Shown piece by piece: positions 1 through 6,690 of a stretch of 46,371 nucleotides of DNA (the first letter of the stretch is position 1; every line of letters begins with the position of its first letter). A program made the translations under genes and the position numbers. Source of the DNA: Blastococcus saxobsidens (lineage in GTDB: Bacteria > Actinomycetota > Actinomycetes > Mycobacteriales > Geodermatophilaceae); the NCBI RefSeq assembly GCF_010682065.1, contig NZ_JAAGWG010000034.1, positions 1 through 46,371 on the forward strand, written 5' to 3'. The notes below the pieces were generated by a model. That model was not told the DNA's origin and did not search any database. It saw only the letters and a program-made list of their open reading frames with translations.

Positions 1-1
1 C

Positions 2-577
2 GCGCTGGACGAGGTCGAGCGTGCCGACGGGCCACGCGCGCTGGTCACCACCGCGACCGGCAAGTTCTTCTCCAACGGCCTGGACCTGGACTGGCTGTAC
101 GCCCACGCCGGTCAGCACGAGGCCTATGTCGTCCGCGTGCACGAACTGCTGGCCCGGGTGCTCTCGCTGCCGCTGATCACCGTGGCCGCGCTCCAGGGGC
201 ACACCTTCGCGGCGGGCGCCATGCTGTCGCTGGCCCACGACTTCCGCGTGATGCGGGCCGACCGCGGGTTCTGGTGCCTGCCCGAGGCCGACATCGGCAT
301 CCCGTTCACCCGTGGGATGTCCGCGCTGATCCAGGCCCGGCTCACCCCGCAGACCGCGCACGAGGCGATGACGACGGCGCGGCGCTACGGCGGTTCCGAC
401 GCGCTGGCCGCCGCCGTCGTGGACCGCGCCGTCGACGAGGACGCCGTGCGGTCGACCGCCGTGGAGCTGGCCGCGTCCCTGGCCGGCAAGGCGGGGGACA
501 CCCTCGGCACCATCAAGGCGCGGATGTACGCCCCCGCCCTGGCCGCCCTCCGCGACCGGACGGATCCGCGCAGCTAG
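2..577 (+). CDS. Enoyl-CoA hydratase/isomerase family protein (5' truncated by window edge)
   Basis: Crotonase-fold enzyme of fatty acyl-CoA metabolism. About 191 residues are visible and the N-terminus lies outside the window. The frame is open from base 2 to the TAG at 575-577. Landmarks are FFSNGLDLDW near the start, the oxyanion-hole loop GHTFAAGAMLSLAHD and the downstream segment LPEADIGIPF. The wording around these motifs resembles delta3-delta2-enoyl-CoA isomerases (ECI type) more than classical hydratases, but the subfamily cannot be fixed from this fragment. The two acyl-CoA dehydrogenases downstream suit a role in beta-oxidation of unsaturated acyl-CoAs (inference). It is cut by the window and shows no sign of being broken. 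Confidence 0.9.
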   Translation, partial: ALDEVERADGPRALVTTATGKFFSNGLDLDWLYAHAGQHEAYVVRVHELLARVLSLPLITVAALQGHTFAAGAMLSLAHDFRVMRADRGFWCLPEADIGIPFTRGMSALIQARLTPQTAHEAMTTARRYGGSDALAAAVVDRAVDEDAVRSTAVELAASLAGKAGDTLGTIKARMYAPALAALRDRTDPRS

Positions 578-770
578 TCGGTCGGGCGCTCGGGCTTCCG
601 CGACCATCTCGCCAGCCGACGTCACGCCCGTCCTCACCAGCACCGCCACGACGACCCCCGCCGTGACGCGGGTGTCCGACGACGTGCTCGTCCTTGCGAC
701 GCCGCGACCCCCGCTCAGCGTGGTGACGTCGCGGGCGCCCTCGCGGCTGTGGATCGCCTCGGGTCTAGCT
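578..770 (-). pseudogene. Remnant of an acyl-CoA dehydrogenase C-terminus joined to a membrane-segment copy
   Basis: Read on the minus strand, one frame holds EAIHSREGARDVTTL then GGRGV at about 760-698. This matches the last part (EAIYSYEGTREVNTL, GRGV) of the intact dehydrogenase encoded at 1495-2676, including the catalytic-Glu EG motif. At the DNA level, 697-762 aligns with 1521-1586 with scattered substitutions. The same frame continues into TAGVVVAVLVRTG (about 661-626), which matches TAAVVVAVLVRAG in the protein at 775-1104. There is no start codon and no rest of the enzyme. I read this as a decayed partial duplication rather than a gene. Confidence 0.55.
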
Positions 771-774
771 TCGA

Positions 775-1104
775 TCACTCGGCCTTGCTCGTCGACCAGC
801 TCTCCAGTCGACGGGTCGCGCCCGCCCTCACGAGCACCGCCACCACGACCGCCGCCGTCGCGAACTCGATCCCCACGAGCAGCCCGTGGCCGGCGCTGTC
901 GGTCACCGCACCGGTGGACTCGGCGATCGACCCCGGTGTTGGCCACCCGGATGCATCGGCACCCCAGGAAAGGAGGATCGGGGACAGCGCGAGCACGACC
1001 AGGAGCAGCTCCGGCCCGACACGCTTGGCTTTGCGCAGGCCCCAGACGCACGTCGCCCAGACGCCCAGGAGCAGCCCCGTCACCACACCGATCGCGATCA
1101 GCAC
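775..1104 (-). CDS. Small three-TM membrane protein of unknown function
   Basis: Encodes 109 residues from a GTG at 1104, preceded by an AGGTGG-like ribosome site 4 nt away. Three hydrophobic stretches are visible: residues about 1-22 (LIAIGVVTGLLLGVWATCVW), 32-50 and 74-93 (ending AAVVVAVLVRA). The short tail is polar. I do not recognise the family. A partial copy of its C-terminal segment lies just downstream at about 601-667. A short ORF ends 8 nt upstream (1113) and its stop codon falls inside the proposed ribosome site, so the two may be co-translated. Function unknown. Confidence 0.5.
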   Translation of the reverse strand: MLIAIGVVTGLLLGVWATCVWGLRKAKRVGPELLLVVLALSPILLSWGADASGWPTPGSIAESTGAVTDSAGHGLLVGIEFATAAVVVAVLVRAGATRRLESWSTSKAE

Positions 1105-1112
1105 GCCACCAC

Positions 1113-1286
1113 CTACGTCGCCCGGATCAGCGCGATGCAGTCGCCGATCCCCAAGGCATCCTTCATCAGATCGAGCGCGCTCGAACTCAGGCTCGCGATG
1201 GCCAGGTACTGGGTCCGTGTCAGGTACTTCATCACTGAATGCGCGGATAGATCTTGGATCGGTGAGTTCGCACCACTTTCCTCCAC
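1113..1286 (-). CDS. Possible small protein upstream of the three-TM protein
   Basis: The frame ends with MKYLTRTQYLAIASL and then LMKDALGIGDCIALIRAT before TAG at 1113-1115. Candidate starts are GTG 1343, GTG 1286 (a G-rich run lies 2 nt upstream, closer than usual) and ATG 1232. None has a convincing ribosome site; 1286 was chosen for the G-run. Residue composition is mixed and protein-like, unlike the Arg/Pro/Gly-rich readings typical of antisense frames here. The spacing to the next gene supports a two-gene unit. No family recognised, and it may be non-coding. Confidence 0.3.
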   Translation of the reverse strand: MEESGANSPIQDLSAHSVMKYLTRTQYLAIASLSSSALDLMKDALGIGDCIALIRAT

Positions 1287-1494
1287 GTCCCCCTGTGCGC
1301 GCGAGGCCGCGCGCCTGCGCAACGTACTGACGGTGTGGCGCACCGTGATGGGAGTCTACCTGCGCCGCTAGAACGTGTCCGTCTCGTTACCCAGCCGAGC
1401 GCGCGACCGCCCTCCGGCCGGGGGAGTGGCGGCGGGGCGGCGGCGGCGGGGCGATGGCCGATCGGAGGCCCTCGTTGCCCGCCCCCACTCCGCC

Positions 1495-2676
1495 TCAGAC
1501 GATCGCGCTGGCCCCCGTGACGCCGCGACCCACGATCAGCGTGTTCACCTCGCGGGTGCCCTCGTAGCTGTAGATCGCCTCGGCGTCGGCGACGTACCGG
1601 CCCACGTGGTTCTCCAGCAGGATGCCGTTGCCGCCCATCAGCTCGCGGGCCCAGCCGACGGTCTCTCGCATCCGCATGGTGCAGAACGCCTTGGCCAGCG
1701 AGGCCTGCTCGTCGGTCATGGTGCCCGCGCCCTGCAGCTGCGAGAGCCGGGCGCACATGGCCCCCGACGCGGTGATGTTGCCCAGCATCCGCACCAGCAG
1801 GTCCTGCACCAGCTGGAACTCCACGATCGGCTGGCCGAACTGCTCGCGCCCCTTCGCATAGCGCAACGCGTGCTCGTAGGCGCCCCGCGAGCAGCCGACC
1901 GCCGACCACGCGACGCCGGCGCGCGTCATCCGCAGCACGTTCGCGGTCTCGCGGAAGCTGTGCGCCTCCTGCAGCCGGTTCTCCTCGGGCACCCGCACGC
2001 CCTCGAGGGTGATGTGCGCGTTCTGCACCACGCGCAGGGCGATCTTGTCCTCGATGTTGACCGCGGTGAAGCCCGGCGTCCCCTGCTCCACGACGAAGCC
2101 GAGAACCCGCTCGGTCTCCACGTCCCGGGCCCAGATGATGATCAGGTCGGCGAAGGTGGCGTTGCCGATCCACTTCTTCTCGCCGTCGAGCACCCAGGAG
2201 TCGCCGTCCCGGCGGCACGTCGTCTGCAGGCCGCGGGCGACGTCGGAACCGTGCTCGGGCTCGGTCAGCCCGAACGCGCCGATCAGCTCCATGCGCGCCA
2301 TGGCCGGCAGCCAGCGCTCCTTCTGCTCCTCGGAGCCGCACAGGTAGATCGAGCCCATCGCCAGGCCGCCGTGCACGCCCATGAAGGTGGAGATCGACGG
2401 GTCGCCCTTGGACAGCTCCATGGAGATCATCCCGTCGAGCAGCGGTGAGCTGCCCCGGCAGCCGTAGCCCTGGATCGAGGTGCCGGCGATGCCCAGCTCG
2501 GCCATGGCCGGGATGAGCTGGCTCGGGAACTCCGCCCGGGTCCAGTACTCGTTGATGATCGGCTCGACCTGCTCGTCCATGAACGTGCGCACCCGGTGCA
2601 GCAGCGCCCGGTCGTCCTCGCTGAGCAGGGCCTCGAGGTCGTAGAAATCGGACGTGACGGTCGAGTGGTCGATCAT
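1495..2676 (-). CDS. Acyl-CoA dehydrogenase, glutaryl-CoA dehydrogenase-like
   Basis: FAD-dependent acyl-CoA dehydrogenase of about 393 residues, a normal family length. The order is an N-terminal helical domain (MAELGIAGTSIQGYG), the beta-domain FAD motif FGLTEPEHGSD, then WVLDGEKKWIGNA, and a C-terminal helical domain with the catalytic-base motif YEGT (Glu about 372). The layout fits the glutaryl-CoA dehydrogenase branch; the substrate is not proven. ATG 2676 is preferred because AGGTGG lies 5 nt upstream. An in-frame GTG at 2685 would add three residues. It is transcribed away from the hemerythrin gene. A degenerate copy of its 3' end lies at about 697-762. Confidence 0.93.
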   Translation of the reverse strand: MIDHSTVTSDFYDLEALLSEDDRALLHRVRTFMDEQVEPIINEYWTRAEFPSQLIPAMAELGIAGTSIQGYGCRGSSPLLDGMISMELSKGDPSISTFMGVHGGLAMGSIYLCGSEEQKERWLPAMARMELIGAFGLTEPEHGSDVARGLQTTCRRDGDSWVLDGEKKWIGNATFADLIIIWARDVETERVLGFVVEQGTPGFTAVNIEDKIALRVVQNAHITLEGVRVPEENRLQEAHSFRETANVLRMTRAGVAWSAVGCSRGAYEHALRYAKGREQFGQPIVEFQLVQDLLVRMLGNITASGAMCARLSQLQGAGTMTDEQASLAKAFCTMRMRETVGWARELMGGNGILLENHVGRYVADAEAIYSYEGTREVNTLIVGRGVTGASAIV

Positions 2677-2773
2677 CGTTGCCACCTACCCGGGCGCCCC
2701 GGCGGCAACCGGGCATGCACGACCGGATGAGCGGGCATCGAGGACGGCAGACCCGAGACCCAGGAGGCGTTCC

Positions 2774-3481
2774 GTGACCCGATCCATCGCCGACCAGACC
2801 GTCGAGGAGCTCGGCGGTCCCGGCAGCGTCCTGGCCCGCCAGCGCAAGGACCACATCCAGCTCGACCGGCTCCTCCACGAGCTCGACGGCAGCACCGGTA
2901 CCGCGCAGGAGGAGGTGCTGCAGCGCATCGACCGGCTGGTCTTCAGCCACGCCTTCGCCGAGGAGACCGTGCTGTGGCCGGTCATCCGCCGCGTGCTGCC
3001 CGACGGCGACGCGCTCACCCTGCAGGTCGAGGAGGAGCACCAGGAGGTCAACGAACTGGTCACCGCGCTGGAGCGGGACGGGCTCGACTCCCCGGAGCGT
3101 CCGGCCCGGCTGCGGCGCCTGGTGGAGGTGCTGCGGGAGGACGTGCGGGACGAGGAGGACGTCCTCTTCCCCCGGCTCCAGGAGGCGCTCAGCCCCGACG
3201 AGCTGCGCGCGCTGGGCCGCCGCTGGGCGATCGTGGCCCGGCTGTCGCCCACCCGGCCGCACCCCACGGTCTCCCGCCGGCCACCCGGCAACGCGCTGTC
3301 GGCCCTTCCGCTGTCCCTGATCGACCGCACCCGCGACGCCGTCGACGCGGGGACCCGGCGGGTGCCGGACCGGTTCGCCCCGGCGGGGCGGGCGCTGAGC
3401 CAGGGGCTGGCCGCCGTCGCCGGCGTGATCGAGCGGGTGCCGCTGTCGCGCCGGGGTGACCGGCCGCCGACCAGCCGCTGA
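2774..3481 (+). CDS. Hemerythrin-like (HHE) domain protein
   Basis: Encodes 235 residues from GTG 2774, with a perfect AGGAGG at 2762-2767. The first ~140 residues form an HHE four-helix domain. Candidate diiron ligands are His27 (KDHIQLD), His59/Glu63 (FSHAFAEE), His89 (EEEHQEVNEL) and the acidic REDVRDEEDVLFP segment. The remaining ~95 residues are basic, Pro-rich and probably disordered. HHE proteins bind oxygen or NO through a non-haem diiron centre; the role here is unknown. It is transcribed divergently from the dehydrogenase and ends at a strong shared terminator. Confidence 0.88.
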   Translation: MTRSIADQTVEELGGPGSVLARQRKDHIQLDRLLHELDGSTGTAQEEVLQRIDRLVFSHAFAEETVLWPVIRRVLPDGDALTLQVEEEHQEVNELVTALERDGLDSPERPARLRRLVEVLREDVRDEEDVLFPRLQEALSPDELRALGRRWAIVARLSPTRPHPTVSRRPPGNALSALPLSLIDRTRDAVDAGTRRVPDRFAPAGRALSQGLAAVAGVIERVPLSRRGDRPPTSR

Positions 3482-3490
3482 GCCGCAGGC

Positions 3491-3558
3491 CGCGACTTCG
3501 GGGAAGTCGTCGTCCGGCGCGCCGAATCGGGGCGCACCTTTCCCGAAGTCGTCGCCAC
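3491..3558. repeat. Intergenic palindromic element (CGACTTC / GAAGTCG)
   Basis: The left end contains CGACTTC-GGG-GAAGTCG, a self-complementary 17-mer. The right end repeats CCCGAAGTCGTCG. The outer arms CGACTTCGGG and CCCGAAGTCG are complementary, and inner GGCGCGCC and GGGCGCACC nearly pair. The whole reads as a nested imperfect palindrome downstream of the hemerythrin stop, separate from the terminator that follows. It could be a genome-dispersed repeat (inference). Confidence 0.5.
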
Positions 3559-3570
3559 GGGCCGCGCCCC

Positions 3571-3622
3571 GCACGCGACAGGGCCCCCTCCCGGAAGTCC
3601 GGGAGGGGGCCCTGCTGCGTGC
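3571..3622. terminator. Bidirectional terminator between hemerythrin and yihY genes
   Basis: A perfect 16-bp stem (3579-3594 with 3599-3614, loop AAGT) is extended outward by GCACGC (3571-3576) pairing with GCGTGC (3617-3622). It lies between two convergent stop codons (3481 and 3632), so it probably terminates both transcripts. No U tract is seen. Confidence 0.8.
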
Positions 3623-3631
3623 GGTCGACGA

Positions 3632-4672
3632 TCAGGTCGTCTGCTTGTCCTTGGGCTCGGCCCGGGCGTCCAGCTGGATCTCCTTGTCCGCCCGCGGCAC
3701 GCCGTCCTTCAGCTCCTTGGTCCGCTCCATCTCGGCGTCGAGCTCGATGCCGAAGAGCAGCGCGACGTTGATCAGCCAGAACCAGATCAGGAAGATCACG
3801 ACGCCGGCCAGCGCCCCGTAGGTGGCGTTGTAGCTGCTGAAGTTGGCCACGTAGAAGGCGAAGGCGGCCGAGGCCACGATCGCCACCAGGATCGCCACGC
3901 CGGCACCGGGGCTGACCCACTTGAAGCCGCGCAGCTTCACGTTCGGCGTCGAGTAGTACAGAACGGCGATCATCAGGGCGAGGATCACGAGGATCACCGG
4001 CCACTTGGCGATGGTCCACACCGTCTGCCCGGTCTCACCGATCCCCACGGCCGAGGCAATGGCGTCCACCACCGGACCGCTGAGCACCAGCAGCGCGACG
4101 ATGACGGCGGCGAAGAGCACGCCGATCAGGGTCACGAGCAGCTGGAGCGGCTTGAGCTTCCAGATCTTGCGGCCTTCCGGCGTCTCGTAGACGACGTTGG
4201 CCGCACGGGTGAAGGCGCCCACGTAGCCCGAGGCCGACCAGATCGCGGCGGCCAGACCGATGACCAGACCGAAGCCGGCGGTGCTCTGGTTCCCCGCGAT
4301 CTGCTCGATCACCGGGTTGAGGGTGTCGGCGGCGCTCGCGGGGACCACGGTGGTCAGCGCATCGCTGAGCTGCTGCGGGGTGGTGAACAGGCCGACGATC
4401 GAGGTCAGCGCGATCAGCGCCGGGAACAGCGCGAGCACGCCGTAGTACGTCAGCGCGGCCGCCCAGTCGGTGAGGTTGTCCTCGCTGAACTCCTTGAGCG
4501 TGCGCTTGATCGTGCCGCCGGTGGTCGGCGTCGGGTCCGCGCCGGTGGGCGCGTAGTCCGAGCGGGTCCCACTGACGTTGTCGTCATCGGGGGCGGGGTC
4601 GTGCGCGGCGTGGGTACCGCCGGAGCGGGTGTCCGCCGCGTCGCGGCTGGACGAGCCGGTGGCTCGGGCCAT
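3632..4672 (-). CDS. YihY/virulence factor BrkB family membrane protein
   Basis: Encodes 346 residues from ATG 4672 with GGAGG 8 nt upstream. The first ~65 residues are hydrophilic and acidic (a likely cytoplasmic tail). The family signature TYYGVLALFPALIAL follows, then six hydrophobic segments, including FGLVIGLAAAIWSASGYV and ILVAIVASAAFAFYVANF. The family motif SSYNATYGALAGVVIFL is present, and a charged C-tail (ELKDGVPRADKEIQLD) closes the protein. YihY proteins were once called ribonuclease BN, but that assignment is considered wrong and the true role is unknown. It converges on the hemerythrin gene and stands alone. Confidence 0.9.
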   Translation of the reverse strand: MARATGSSSRDAADTRSGGTHAAHDPAPDDDNVSGTRSDYAPTGADPTPTTGGTIKRTLKEFSEDNLTDWAAALTYYGVLALFPALIALTSIVGLFTTPQQLSDALTTVVPASAADTLNPVIEQIAGNQSTAGFGLVIGLAAAIWSASGYVGAFTRAANVVYETPEGRKIWKLKPLQLLVTLIGVLFAAVIVALLVLSGPVVDAIASAVGIGETGQTVWTIAKWPVILVILALMIAVLYYSTPNVKLRGFKWVSPGAGVAILVAIVASAAFAFYVANFSSYNATYGALAGVVIFLIWFWLINVALLFGIELDAEMERTKELKDGVPRADKEIQLDARAEPKDKQTT

Positions 4673-4778
4673 GAAGAGGTCCTCCAGGTCAGCAAAAGGC
4701 GGTCCGCTCCCCGGTTCCCCGGTAGGGCCCGTTCCATGCCGGACGCGCCGGTAACGGTTCGGCAGCGACCGCTCCCGC

Positions 4779-6257
4779 TCAGCGCAGGCCGGACACCGGG
4801 GACCACTCCGGGCCACCCGCGGTGGCGGCGTCGACGTCGTCCCCGTGCCGCCGCGCGGATCGCCGGTCGCTGCGCATCCCCAGCAGGGCGACCGCCACCA
4901 CCGCGGCCGACGCGCCGGCACCCATGAGGGCCACCAGCGTGAAGGCGATCGCCCGCGGATAGCCGGTGTCGGGGTCCAGGCTGGCGGCGATGAGGGTGAC
5001 GGCGAGGGTGCTGCCGAGGGCCTGGCCGACCGCGCGGGCGATGGAGTTGACCGCGTTGGCGACTCCGGTCTCGTCCTCCCGGACCGCCTCGACGACCAGG
5101 GCGGGCAGGGCCGCGTAGGCGACGGTCACCGCCATCTGGGTGAGCAGGCCGGCCAGGATCACCAGCCACGGCTCGCCGCGCAGGCCGGCGAGCAGCGCGA
5201 ACCCGGCCACCCCGGACGCCGCACCGGCCATGAGCGTGGGGAGCGCCCCGAACCGGCCGACCACCCGGCCGGCGAACGGCGCCAGCAGGATGGCTGCGAT
5301 CCCGCCGGGGAGCAGGTAGACGACCGCGGCCTCGAGGACACCGGCGCCGAAGCCGTAGCCGGTCACCTCCGGTGGCGACTGCACGTACTCCAGCACCGCG
5401 AGGAAGGAGGCGAACAGCGCGATGCCGGTCATGAGCCCGGCGATGTTGGGGACGACGGTGCGCCGGTCGGTGAGCATCGCCGGGCGCACCAGAGGGTCGG
5501 CCAGCCGTCGTTCCAGCACGACCCAGCCGGCCAGGACGGCCACCGAACCCGCGAGGCAGCCGATCGTGGCGGGGGAGCCCCACCCCCAGAGGTGGCCCTG
5601 CGACACGGGCAGGAGCAGGAGGACCAGCCCGAGCCCGAGCACCAGCGCCCCCCACCAGTCGATCCGCCCGGTGGTCGTCACCCGGCGGTGGGGGAGCAGC
5701 CAGGCGGCGAGGACCAGGGAGGCCAGCGCGACCCCGAGCCCGACCCAGAAGGCGTTGCGGTAGTCGCCGTCGTCGCCGGTGAGCAGCCCGGTGGTGACCA
5801 GCCCGACGACGCCGCCGACGGCCAGGGTGCTGCTCACCACGGCCATGGCGACGCCCAGCCGCGCCGCGGGGAGCTCGCGGCGGAGCACGCTCATCGACAG
5901 CGGGAAGAGCCCGTAGGAGGCGCCCTGGAGCACGCGGGCGACCAGCAGCAGCGGCAGCGACTCGGTGACGATCGCCAGCAGGGTGCCGAGGGAGACCGCG
6001 ACCAGGATGCCGAGGATGACCGGCCGCTCCCCGCGCAGGTCACCCAGGCGGCCGAGCATGGGGGTGAGCACGGCGGCGGCCAGCAGGTTGGCGGTCAGCA
6101 CCCAGCCGGCAGCCCCGGCCGAGACCCCGAGCTGCTCCTCGATCCGGCCCAGCGCGGGCACGACGAGGCTCTGCAGCAGGGCGACGGTGGTGACGCCGAG
6201 GGAGAGCGCGCCGACCAGCACCGCCGGACGGGTGCCTGCGGCTGTGGTGTCGGACAC
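4779..6257 (-). CDS. MFS transporter, DHA2 (drug:H+ antiporter) type
   Basis: Major facilitator protein of about 492 residues with a 14-TM-like hydropathy pattern. Motif A-like MLGRLGDLRGERPV follows TM2, and RVLQGASYGLF is the TM4/motif B region with its conserved Arg. A central loop (VTTTGRIDWWGALVLG) is typical of EmrB/QacA relatives. GTG 6257 gives VSDTTAAGTRPAV, placing the first TM near the N-terminus, but no good ribosome site precedes it. A GTG at 6332 would add 25 residues and is also unsupported. Export of drugs or small metabolites is likely; the substrate is unknown. It is divergent from a 52-residue membrane peptide. Confidence 0.88.
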   Translation of the reverse strand: MSDTTAAGTRPAVLVGALSLGVTTVALLQSLVVPALGRIEEQLGVSAGAAGWVLTANLLAAAVLTPMLGRLGDLRGERPVILGILVAVSLGTLLAIVTESLPLLLVARVLQGASYGLFPLSMSVLRRELPAARLGVAMAVVSSTLAVGGVVGLVTTGLLTGDDGDYRNAFWVGLGVALASLVLAAWLLPHRRVTTTGRIDWWGALVLGLGLVLLLLPVSQGHLWGWGSPATIGCLAGSVAVLAGWVVLERRLADPLVRPAMLTDRRTVVPNIAGLMTGIALFASFLAVLEYVQSPPEVTGYGFGAGVLEAAVVYLLPGGIAAILLAPFAGRVVGRFGALPTLMAGAASGVAGFALLAGLRGEPWLVILAGLLTQMAVTVAYAALPALVVEAVREDETGVANAVNSIARAVGQALGSTLAVTLIAASLDPDTGYPRAIAFTLVALMGAGASAAVVAVALLGMRSDRRSARRHGDDVDAATAGGPEWSPVSGLR

Positions 6258-6347
6258 GCGTCGATCAGACCACGCGTCGTCCGGTCCGCGGCCCGGCGCG
6301 GATGTGAGGTCGACCGCTGTGGCACTGCTCACACACCGTCAGGTGAT

Positions 6348-6370
6348 GTCTCGAAATCCACGATTGAGAC
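6348..6370. promoter_or_regulatory. Candidate operator (imperfect inverted repeat) in divergent region
   Basis: GTCTC at 6348-6352 and GAGAC at 6366-6370 form perfect 5-bp arms, 23 bp end to end. The site is fairly AT-rich and lies between the MFS gene (minus) and the 52-codon gene (plus). No neighbouring regulator gene explains it. Candidate only. Confidence 0.3.
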
Positions 6371-6460
6371 GCGTGCGTTCGGGGGACAGAGCCTCCGACG
6401 ACGTACCGCCCGCCCTCACCCGGCGGCGGCGCATGGAGAGCACGTGGGGAGATCGATCTG

Positions 6461-6619
6461 ATGATGTTGTGGCCGGCCGTGGCCCTGCTGGGGTTCCTGG
6501 TCCTGACGGCCCTGGTCATCGCGATGGGCACGCAGTCCACCGCCCGGTACGAGCAGGAGCAGCGCGCGACCCGCGCCTCCGCGGGGCGGTCGACCGCCCC
6601 CGAGGCTGCCCGCGCTTGA
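6461..6619 (+). CDS. 52-residue single-TM membrane protein
   Basis: ATG 6461 to TGA 6617-6619, with a GGGGAGA ribosome site upstream. It starts MMLWPAVALLGFLVLTALVI, a single membrane span. A short charged tail follows (TARYEQEQRATRAS), then an Ala/Pro end. The gene is followed 19 nt later by a strong terminator, which supports a real transcription unit. No family recognised; an N-in/C-out small membrane protein is plausible. It is divergent from the MFS gene. Confidence 0.6.
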   Translation: MMLWPAVALLGFLVLTALVIAMGTQSTARYEQEQRATRASAGRSTAPEAARA

Positions 6620-6637
6620 CGTAACGCACCGAACGCG

Positions 6638-6677
6638 ACGGCGCCCCGTTCCTCCCTCGGGAGGAGCGGGGCGCCGT
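6638..6677. terminator. Terminator between the 52-residue gene and the 598-residue dehydrogenase gene
   Basis: ACGGCGCCCCG (6638-6648) pairs with CGGGGCGCCGT (6667-6677), and TCCTCC pairs with GGAGGA inside. A TG mismatch or wobble separates the two stem parts. It lies between convergent stops at 6619 and 6691. Confidence 0.75.
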
Positions 6678-6690
6678 GCTGTGCGGGGTC

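Noticed and set aside
1232..3574. Very long minus-strand frame (780 codons) overlapping the dehydrogenase and hemerythrin genes
   Set aside because: Arg/Gly/Pro/Ala-rich translation without domains; a GC-bias shadow of genes with clear motifs and ribosome sites.
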